Shown here piece after piece: positions 58,862 through 64,000 of a DNA stretch of 64,000 bases. This stretch comes from 13-2-20CM-66-19 sp963824395. Its GTDB lineage: Bacteria > Pseudomonadota > Gammaproteobacteria > Steroidobacterales > Steroidobacteraceae. Position 1 is the stretch's first letter; every line of letters begins with the position of its first letter. The translations under genes were made by a program, and so were the position numbers. Where the stretch lies: assembly GCA_963824395.1 (NCBI GenBank), contig CAWGPF010000001.1, positions 868,001 to 932,000 of the forward strand, written 5' to 3'. The notes beneath the pieces were generated by a model. It worked only from the letters and a program-made list of their open reading frames with translations. It was not told where the DNA came from and ran no database searches.

Positions 58862-59851
58862 GTGCGCCAGACCAGTCGACACCTGAGGGTAGTCCGCGCG
58901 ACTGCCGCGCCACAGGCACCGCACGAGGTGGCGGTGCGGTTCACTTCAACCTCGGCGCTCGGTGCCCGGCGGCACAGCCCACCGAACAGCTTTCGCTGGA
59001 TCGGGCCCGGTGCTCTGCGCATCAGCCCCGAGGGTATTCTCGTGACCGCCAGGAGCGCGACGCTGCTCGGACCGCGTCCCGCGCAACGCTTCATCCCGGC
59101 AGCCGAAATCCATGACGTTTACCGCGAAGCCAACGCGGTGCAGGTGCACCTGCGCGGACCGCGTCATCCCTATTTCCGCTTCTGGGCGGACGATGCCGCT
59201 GCGGCGGCGCAGATCGTCGCGCTGCTGCCGACGCAGCACACGATCGAGTTCGAGACCGCGCTCAAGGAACCGCCCGCCCGCAGCGCGTGGCGCAAGCCCC
59301 TGGCGTGGCTGCTGGCGCTGCTCCTGGCGCTGGCGCTGATGGCGGCGCTGGCGTGGCTGAGCGGCTTCCTCAGCAACCAGCGGCGCAGCGTGCCTGCGAT
59401 CACCGCGGCTGCGGCGCCCGCCCCGGTCGTGGCGCCCGAGGATGCGCTGCGCACCCGCATCGACGTAGTCAAGTACGACGAGCGCATGCAGGCGCTGCGG
59501 CTTGAGTTCGATATTGCCTTCGAGGCGCTCATGGAGGGCAAGGTTACGGCGGCAGCCTTCATCGAGCAGCTGCAGCAGTGGCAACTGCCGCAGTGGGATC
59601 TGCTGGAGCTGGAGATCAGGCGCACCCGCGCGCCACCGGGTTCGGTGCAGGAGAGCGCCGATGAGAGGATCCGGGGCGCCATCAACAACTGGCAGCTGGC
59701 ACTGCGCAGTTACGCGGACGACCTGCGCAGCGGACGCCGGGTCGTGGACACGTTCGAGTACCTGCGACGTGCGGATGCTGAGCGCGCCGCCGCAGCGCGC
59801 ATCCTGCAGAGCCTTGAGCAGCCTGCGAGCGGGACCGGGAAGACGCCCTAG
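58862..59851 (+). CDS. PH-like-domain single-pass membrane protein, hypothetical
   Basis: 329-residue protein. Residues ~40-130 look like a small PH-like beta domain (LRISPEGILVTARSATLLGP; IHDVYREANAVQVHLRGPR), followed by a TM helix at about 145-167 (PLAWLLALLLALALMAALAW), an Ala/Pro linker and a helical C-terminal domain (about 195-320, AFEALMEGKVTAAAFIEQLQ). No named family. The GTG start at 58862 lacks a clear Shine-Dalgarno, so the true start may be a little further in. Confidence 0.65.
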   Translation: MRQTSRHLRVVRATAAPQAPHEVAVRFTSTSALGARRHSPPNSFRWIGPGALRISPEGILVTARSATLLGPRPAQRFIPAAEIHDVYREANAVQVHLRGPRHPYFRFWADDAAAAAQIVALLPTQHTIEFETALKEPPARSAWRKPLAWLLALLLALALMAALAWLSGFLSNQRRSVPAITAAAAPAPVVAPEDALRTRIDVVKYDERMQALRLEFDIAFEALMEGKVTAAAFIEQLQQWQLPQWDLLELEIRRTRAPPGSVQESADERIRGAINNWQLALRSYADDLRSGRRVVDTFEYLRRADAERAAAARILQSLEQPASGTGKTP

Positions 59852-60229
59852 CGCTCCGTTGCCGGTCCGGGCAGCCTTGATCGAACTGCAACATTCCCCT
59901 GATACAAAGGAGTACCGGTGCGCGCGACAGGGACGGCACGTGCACCGGTCACATCTCAAGCAGAGCAACTGGCGCACCGCCTCACCCCTGCAGGTGCGCT
60001 GCTGCGTCGGACCCCGGCCGGTTCGGCCGGGGTCCGTTTTCGGGCAGCCAGCGCCTGCCATCCCAGCCTTAAGCCACCGCGGTATGCCGACCCCGGCCGC
60101 ACGTGCCCCACGAGAGGCCTCCCTGAGGCGCGGGAGCCGCGGACCGTGGACGGCGGGCGCGCGAATTGCGAGGCCCGCGGATTCTCTGGCACACTGCCTA
60201 GCTGAGGTATCGGACCTGCTTAAACATCA
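59852..60229. other. 378-bp region with a possible small transcript before the TIR operon
   Basis: Contains AAAGGAG at 59906-59912 six bases upstream of a GTG (59918) that opens a 96-codon low-complexity Arg/Ala-rich frame, and the strong terminator at 60009-60035 that lies inside that frame. This fits a short leader peptide or small RNA of about 130-170 nt better than a 95-residue protein. Downstream of the terminator (60036-60229) I see nothing recognisable; it should contain the promoter of the sensor/TIR operon. Confidence 0.4.
60009..60035 (+). terminator. Rho-independent terminator, 12-bp perfect stem
   Basis: Arms 60009-60020 and 60024-60035 pair perfectly over 12 GC-rich bp, with loop GTT, followed by GTTTT. 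It lies 158 bp after the PH-like gene and insulates the sensor/TIR/SLOG operon from upstream transcription. Confidence 0.9.
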
Positions 60230-61099
60230 ATGAATCTGCTGGTCCGGATCAACCTGGCGCTGGCCCTGGCCTTCACGCTCGCGACACTCGCCGTCGGCTG
60301 GGCGTGCTCGACGATGTTGCAGGCGAACGCCAAGCAGGAAGCCCTCCACGAGGCCGCCCTCATGATCGACAGCGCCGGCTCCATGCGCGCCTATACCTCC
60401 GAGGAGATCGTGCCGCTGCTGAATGCTCAGATGGCGAAGGATTTCCTGCCGCAGGGCATCCCCTCCTATGCCGCCACGCAGAATTTCCTCAAGCTGCGCG
60501 ACCATCACCCGGACTACACCTACCGCGAGGCGACCCTGAACCCGACCAACCTGCGCGACCATGCCGCCGACTGGGAAGCGGACATCGTGCAGAAATTCCG
60601 CAATGATCCGCATACGCAGGAGATCGTCGGCGAGCGCGACACGCCGATGGGGCGTTCGCTGTACCTGGCCCGGCCGATCCAGGCACAGCCGCAGTGCCTG
60701 GTCTGCCACAGCGTGCCGGCAGCCGCACCGGCCAGCCTCATCGCGCGCTACGGCAGCAACAACGGCTTCGGCTGGGAGCCCCACGAGATCGTCGGCGCGC
60801 AGCTGGTATCGGTACCTCTCGCCGCCGCCACGGCGAACGCCGACCGCATCTTCCGCAGTGTCATGACCGCGATCGTGGCGATCCTGGCGGCCGCTCTCGT
60901 CATCGTCAATATTGTGCTGTACTTCGCCATCGTGCGCCCGGTGCGGCACATCGTCCAGATCGCCGAAGAGGTCAGCCTCGGCAACACCGCGGCGGGCGAG
61001 TTCCCGGCACGCGGCAGCAGCGAACTGAAGGACCTGGCGAGATCGTTCAACCGCATGCGCACGAGCCTCGCCAAGGCCATGCGGCTGCTGGACAACTGA
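60230..61099 (+). CDS. DUF3365 (Tll0287-like) c-heme sensor with HAMP domain
   Basis: 289-residue inner-membrane sensor. TM1 about 5-25; periplasmic Tll0287-like/DUF3365 domain about 30-205 with DFLPQGIPSYAATQNFLKLR, YTYREATLNPTNLRDHAADW and a covalent c-heme site CLVCH (Cys156, Cys159, His160); TM2 about 206-228 (SVMTAIVAILAAALVIVNIV); HAMP domain to the C-terminus (FAIVRPVRHIVQIAEEVSLG, ELKDLARSFNRMRTSLAKAM). There is no kinase, cyclase or methyl-accepting output domain, so the signal presumably passes to a partner. Relatives bind heme and respond to redox state or NO. It is followed 7 bp later by the TIR gene. Confidence 0.88.
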   Translation: MNLLVRINLALALAFTLATLAVGWACSTMLQANAKQEALHEAALMIDSAGSMRAYTSEEIVPLLNAQMAKDFLPQGIPSYAATQNFLKLRDHHPDYTYREATLNPTNLRDHAADWEADIVQKFRNDPHTQEIVGERDTPMGRSLYLARPIQAQPQCLVCHSVPAAAPASLIARYGSNNGFGWEPHEIVGAQLVSVPLAAATANADRIFRSVMTAIVAILAAALVIVNIVLYFAIVRPVRHIVQIAEEVSLGNTAAGEFPARGSSELKDLARSFNRMRTSLAKAMRLLDN

Positions 61100-61106
61100 A
61101 GTCACC

Positions 61107-61805
61107 ATGACGCGCGATGTTTTTGTCAGCTATTCCGTGCCCGACCGCGACTGCGCCTTCGAGGTGGTGAATCGTCTGGAAGCGCGCGGCTTGAGCGTGT
61201 GGATCGCGCCGCGCGACATCTCCCCGGCGGCAGAATGGGCCGAGGAGATCATCGATGCGATCGCCGCGGCACGCCTCATGGTGCTCATGTTCTCCTCACA
61301 CAGCAATGCCTCTCCCCAGGTGCGGCGCGAGGTGGAGCGCGCGGTCCACAAGCAGGTGCCGGTGCTGCCCTTCCGTCTGGAGGACATCGTGCCCTCCAAG
61401 AGCCTGGAGTACTTCCTGAGTTCGCAGCACTGGCTCGACGGTTTCGCAGCGCCCCGGGACGCCCAGTACGAGCGGCTCTGTACCCACATTGTGACGCGCC
61501 TGAACGCCGCCGCCGAACACACCGCGGCGATCCCCGCGGCGCCCCCGGCGCAGCCGGCGCAGCCGGTCGCGGGAGCTTCCGCTACCGCTACCGCCACGCT
61601 CCTGGGTCTGCAACAGCTGCAGCCGCTGGAGCGGCAGCTCGCGCTGCACATCGGGCCACTCGCGGGACACCTGGTGCGCCGGGCCGCGGCTCGAGCTCGG
61701 GACTGGGATCAGCTCATCGAGCGGCTGGCGGCGGAGATCGATTCCGCCCCGGCACGCCAGCAGTTCCTGGCAGCCTGCCGCGCGCTGCGGCGGCCCGCCT
61801 CTTGA
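61107..61805 (+). CDS. TIR-domain protein (putative NAD+-processing signal enzyme)
   Basis: 232-residue cytoplasmic protein. Residues 1-130 are a TIR domain: DVFVSYSVPDRDCAFEVVNR, GLSVWIAPRDISPAAEWAEE and MVLMFSSHSNASPQVRREVE, with Glu75 aligned by eye to the catalytic Glu of NADase-type TIRs. A Pro/Ala linker (about 140-165) joins a C-terminal helical domain with LALHIGPLAGHLVRRAAARA, a motif I recall at the C-termini of bacterial Ser/Thr kinases and other signalling proteins. Bacterial TIRs cleave or cyclise NAD+ to make signals or toxic depletion. TTGA overlap couples it to the SLOG-TM gene. Confidence 0.85.
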   Translation: MTRDVFVSYSVPDRDCAFEVVNRLEARGLSVWIAPRDISPAAEWAEEIIDAIAAARLMVLMFSSHSNASPQVRREVERAVHKQVPVLPFRLEDIVPSKSLEYFLSSQHWLDGFAAPRDAQYERLCTHIVTRLNAAAEHTAAIPAAPPAQPAQPVAGASATATATLLGLQQLQPLERQLALHIGPLAGHLVRRAAARARDWDQLIERLAAEIDSAPARQQFLAACRALRRPAS

Positions 61806-63475
61806 ACGAGGACACCGCCGCGGCTGCGTTGCCGGCCAGGGGGCCGCTGCCCCTCGTGATCGGCGTGGTAGGTCATCGGCATCTCGAGCCGCACGACCTG
61901 CCGCTCTACCGCACCCGGATCGGCGCCTTCTTTGATGACCTCAACGCCCGCTACCCGTCGACGCCGCTGCGGGTGCTGTCGGCGCTCGCGGAGGGCTCTG
62001 ACCGCCTGGTCGCTGAGGTTGCCCTCGCCCGCCACTGCGAGCTGCTGGTGCCGCTGCCGATGGCTGCGGAGGAATACGAGCAGGACTTCCCGGACTCGCT
62101 CGAACAGTTTCGCGGGCTGCTGGCGCAGGTGCCAGCGGAAAACGTCTTCGTGCTGCCAGCGCCCCGCGCCGCAGTGGGCACGAGCGCATCGCAGCTGCGC
62201 GATCTGCAGTATCTGGAAGTCGGGGTGTATGTGTCCGCGCAGAGCCACATCCTGCTCGCGCTGTGGGACGGCGTGCGCAACAAGGCGGTAGCCGGCACCG
62301 CCGAGGTAGTGCGCTTCAAGCTCGAAGGCCAGACCCATTCCGACGACCGCGCCCTGGATGCCGATGACTGCGGGCCGGTGTACTGCATCCACGCGCCGCG
62401 CGCCGGGAGCGGTGGCAGCGCCGAACCGGCCCCGACATGGATGTACCCGCGCGATTCGGGCGAGCAGATCCTGCATACCGTCTGCAGCCGCATCGACCGC
62501 TTCAATCGCGACGCCCTGAGGATCCCGGTGTCCGCCGCGCAGGCCGCCGATGCCTCAGGCCTCCTCCCCGAAATAAAAGACCGCCCGGCCGCCGACCGCC
62601 GCCTGGCCGAGACCTTTGCCAGCGCCGACACGCTCGCGCGCGGTTACCAGCGCCTGACGCACACCGTGCTGCGCGTCGTCATCGGACTCGCCGTGGCGCT
62701 GGCACTGACCTTCGAGATCTATGCCGAGATCATGCCCGAGCGCAAACTGCCGGTGATCTACCTGCTGATCTTCAGCACCATCGCAGCGCTCTACCTGTGG
62801 CAGCAGCGCATGGATGCGCAGGGCCGCTACCTCGACTACCGCGCGCTCGCCGAGGCGCTGCGCGTGCAGTTCTACTGGCGGCTCGCCGGGCTGCAGGAGA
62901 GCGCCGCCGCCAGCTACCTGCGCAAGCAGCTGGATGAGCTGCGCTGGATCCGCGATGCGCTGCGCGGTGCCAATGCCCTGCCACCGCCGCGCGACGCGCG
63001 CGCCGACCTGGTGCAGCGGCAATGGGTGGCGGGACAGGCGAGCTACTACCGCGCGCGCACCACCACCCTCCTCGGGCGCATTCACCGCGTCGAGCGCATG
63101 TCCGCGCTATGCGTCGGAGCGGGCCTCGTCGCCACGAGCGCCCTAGTGATCTTCTGGAACCGCCTGGAGAGGCTCGACCACGAGCGCCACTGGCTGGTGC
63201 TGATCATGGGATTCGCGCCGATCGCGGCCGCCCTGTGGGAGGCTTACGGTGAGCGCTTCGGCATGCGTACCCAGGCGCATCAGTACAGCCGCTTTGCGCA
63301 GATCTTCGGGCGTGCCGAGGCCGCGATCGAGCGCCTGGAGAGTACGCCCGATACCGCGGCGCGCGGGGCGAGCGAGCGCGCCCTGATCGGCGAACTCGGG
63401 CGCGAGGCGCTGATCGAGAACGGCGACTGGGTGCTGATGCTGCGCGACCGGCCGATCGTGCTCCCCAAGGGCTGA
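61802..63475 (+). CDS. SLOG-like nucleotide-sensing domain fused to four TM helices (putative membrane effector)
   Basis: 557-residue protein starting at TTG 61802, whose TTGA overlaps the TIR stop; the longer frame lies inside the TIR gene. Residues ~17-190 form a Rossmann-like SLOG-type domain: LVIGVVGHRHLEPHDLPLYR, RVLSALAEGSDRLVAEVALA with its LAEGSDRL phosphate-loop-like motif, LLVPLPMAAEEYEQDFPDSL, SHILLALWDG. The C-terminal half carries two TM hairpins (about 287-308/318-337 and 433-453/463-483), like SLOG-associated 2TM (SLATT) effectors, then a helical tail. Proposed role: bind a TIR-made nucleotide and act in the membrane. This is inference from architecture. Confidence 0.75.
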   Translation: MNEDTAAAALPARGPLPLVIGVVGHRHLEPHDLPLYRTRIGAFFDDLNARYPSTPLRVLSALAEGSDRLVAEVALARHCELLVPLPMAAEEYEQDFPDSLEQFRGLLAQVPAENVFVLPAPRAAVGTSASQLRDLQYLEVGVYVSAQSHILLALWDGVRNKAVAGTAEVVRFKLEGQTHSDDRALDADDCGPVYCIHAPRAGSGGSAEPAPTWMYPRDSGEQILHTVCSRIDRFNRDALRIPVSAAQAADASGLLPEIKDRPAADRRLAETFASADTLARGYQRLTHTVLRVVIGLAVALALTFEIYAEIMPERKLPVIYLLIFSTIAALYLWQQRMDAQGRYLDYRALAEALRVQFYWRLAGLQESAAASYLRKQLDELRWIRDALRGANALPPPRDARADLVQRQWVAGQASYYRARTTTLLGRIHRVERMSALCVGAGLVATSALVIFWNRLERLDHERHWLVLIMGFAPIAAALWEAYGERFGMRTQAHQYSRFAQIFGRAEAAIERLESTPDTAARGASERALIGELGREALIENGDWVLMLRDRPIVLPKG

Positions 63476-63533
63476 TGAGGACGCCCGGGCCGCTTGCCGC
63501 AGCGCCCGTCGCCACCGTAAGCTTCACTCCCTC

Positions 63534-63800
63534 ATGGGTATCAGTCAGCCACAGAATCTGCGCCGGCCACCGATCGAGAAGCTGCGCCCGTATGGGATCC
63601 GCGTGAGCCTGCCGACCGGTGACCCCTTCCGCAAGCTCCTCGGGCCCGAATGGCAGCGCCAGCACTGGTATTCGACCCCCGATGAGCGCGACGCGGCCAT
63701 GGCTGAGATGAGCCGGCGGCACGAGTATTCCCGTGCGGGCGACACACCCGCACTCGTATTCCAGAAGATCGAAAAGCTCGCCGAGAGCCGCGGACTGTAG
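63534..63800 (+). CDS. Small conserved hypothetical protein
   Basis: 88-residue basic cytoplasmic protein starting at ATG 63534 (LRPYGIRVSLPTGDPFRKLL; HWYSTPDERDAAMAEMSRRH). I have an impression of similar small stand-alone proteins elsewhere but no family name. It lies 58 bp after the SLOG-TM gene on the same strand, with a Shine-Dalgarno too poor to assert co-translation. Confidence 0.65.
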   Translation: MGISQPQNLRRPPIEKLRPYGIRVSLPTGDPFRKLLGPEWQRQHWYSTPDERDAAMAEMSRRHEYSRAGDTPALVFQKIEKLAESRGL

Positions 63801-63817
63801 CGCTGCCGGCGCCCGAA

Positions 63818-63838
63818 CCGCGCCGCACCTCGGCGCGG
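63818..63838. other. 8-bp hairpin before the cupin gene
   Basis: CCGCGCCG-CACCT-CGGCGCGG, perfect arms, 18 bp after the small-protein stop. No T-tract follows, so it is not a clear terminator. Confidence 0.3.
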
Positions 63839-63861
63839 CGTACCACGCAAGGAGCCAGCAC

Positions 63862-64000
63862 GTGAACGCGCCGCAGCAGTTTCCCTACGCGACTCATCTC
63901 GATGTGAAGTTCGCGCCGCTGAACATCGTGGACGTGCCGGGGCTGATCGCGCGCTGCCAGGACCGCTGGTACAACCAGACGCTGTGCGAGGTCAACGACT
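63862..64000 (+). CDS. Cupin-family protein, N-terminal part (runs off window)
   Basis: GTG at 63862 behind AAGGAG opens a frame to the window end: FPYATHLDVKFAPLNIVDVP, then GLIARCQDRWYNQTLCEVND. This is the N-terminus of a widespread small cupin family in which QTLCEVNDCVVRLG precedes the metal-binding motif (not visible here). The 46 visible residues support the family call; function unknown. Confidence 0.75.
   Translation, partial: MNAPQQFPYATHLDVKFAPLNIVDVPGLIARCQDRWYNQTLCEVND

Noticed and set aside
59918..60205. 95-residue protein beginning at the GTG after AAAGGAG
   Set aside because: Reads straight through a perfect terminator and is Arg/Ala/Pro-rich with no structure; a leader peptide or sRNA is more likely, so it was not called as a CDS.
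58150..64000. Phage-defence island on a mobile element
   Set aside because: No integrase, transposase, recombinase, tRNA target or direct repeats were seen near the TIR/SLOG operon; flanking genes look chromosomal.
1..64000. tRNA, rRNA and CRISPR arrays
   Set aside because: No cloverleaf-like 70-90-nt segment with TTCRA-type loop and no regularly spaced direct repeats were noticed in the intergenic DNA; all gaps over 300 bp are described. A tRNAscan or CRISPR search was not possible.

Overview
The window is about 64 kb of GC-rich, gene-dense bacterial chromosome. It looks like a Gammaproteobacterium near the Steroidobacteraceae/Nevskiales/Xanthomonadales grade. That placement is inferred from gene content: a TPR-sulfotransferase next to a TonB-dependent receptor, many outer-membrane and TlpA-type periplasmic proteins, KefB/C-type antiport, LctP lactate permease, DUF748/DUF3570/DUF4266 families and HemJ. 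No rRNA, tRNA, CRISPR, integrase, transposase or prophage gene was found. 57 protein genes are annotated; the first (formate-THF ligase) and the last (cupin) run off the window.

Layout. 1-12.2 kb is housekeeping and small-molecule metabolism: fhs (partial), hemJ, an M13 metallopeptidase lipoprotein, nitroreductase, a DUF938 methyltransferase, apt, a tiny exported basic protein with a strong terminator, a PNPOx-like flavoprotein, a Kef-type K+/H+ antiporter, a VOC protein, PEP carboxylase and a GNAT enzyme. 12.3-22.8 kb is an 11-gene minus-strand cluster: TlpA-like protein, coiled-coil protein, three large or medium TPR proteins, an Ala/Pro-rich exported protein, ExbB/TolQ, two ExbD/TolR, a TonB-like AgmX/PglI-domain protein and a small cytoplasmic protein. 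Its composition resembles the core of the myxobacterial Agl-Glt trans-envelope machine. 23.1-35 kb is a divergent secreted or outer-membrane heme cluster. On the minus strand are a PSD1-type cytochrome, a LamG lipoprotein with duplicated heme modules and a DUF1501-like Tat substrate. On the plus strand are an HzsA-related heme lipoprotein, an SH3-barrel protein, an outer-membrane lipoprotein, TlpA, DUF4266 and DUF3570.

35-58 kb is mixed: SYLF protein, MATE exporter, DUF2252, VirJ-like hydrolase, TPR-sulfotransferase plus TonB receptor, Fsr-like exporter, WbuC cupin, PEP mutase/ICL-family protein, GH17-like glucanase, lactate permease, DUF748 giant, SRAP/YedK, an MBOAT plus AlgJ/DltD-like acyltransfer pair and an amino-acid permease. 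58-64 kb is DUF4197, a PH-like membrane protein and, after a strong terminator, a tightly packed three-gene signalling operon: a c-heme DUF3365-HAMP sensor, a TIR protein and a SLOG-like protein with four C-terminal TM helices. A small conserved protein and a cupin follow.

The most interesting candidate is the TIR/SLOG-TM operon at 60.2-63.5 kb. It has the logic of a Thoeris-like nucleotide-signal pair (TIR synthase plus nucleotide-sensing membrane effector) but is coupled to a heme/redox sensor. The second is the Agl-Glt-like envelope cluster, and the third the HzsA/LamG heme cluster beside it. All functional statements are read from sequence by eye; no database search was run.
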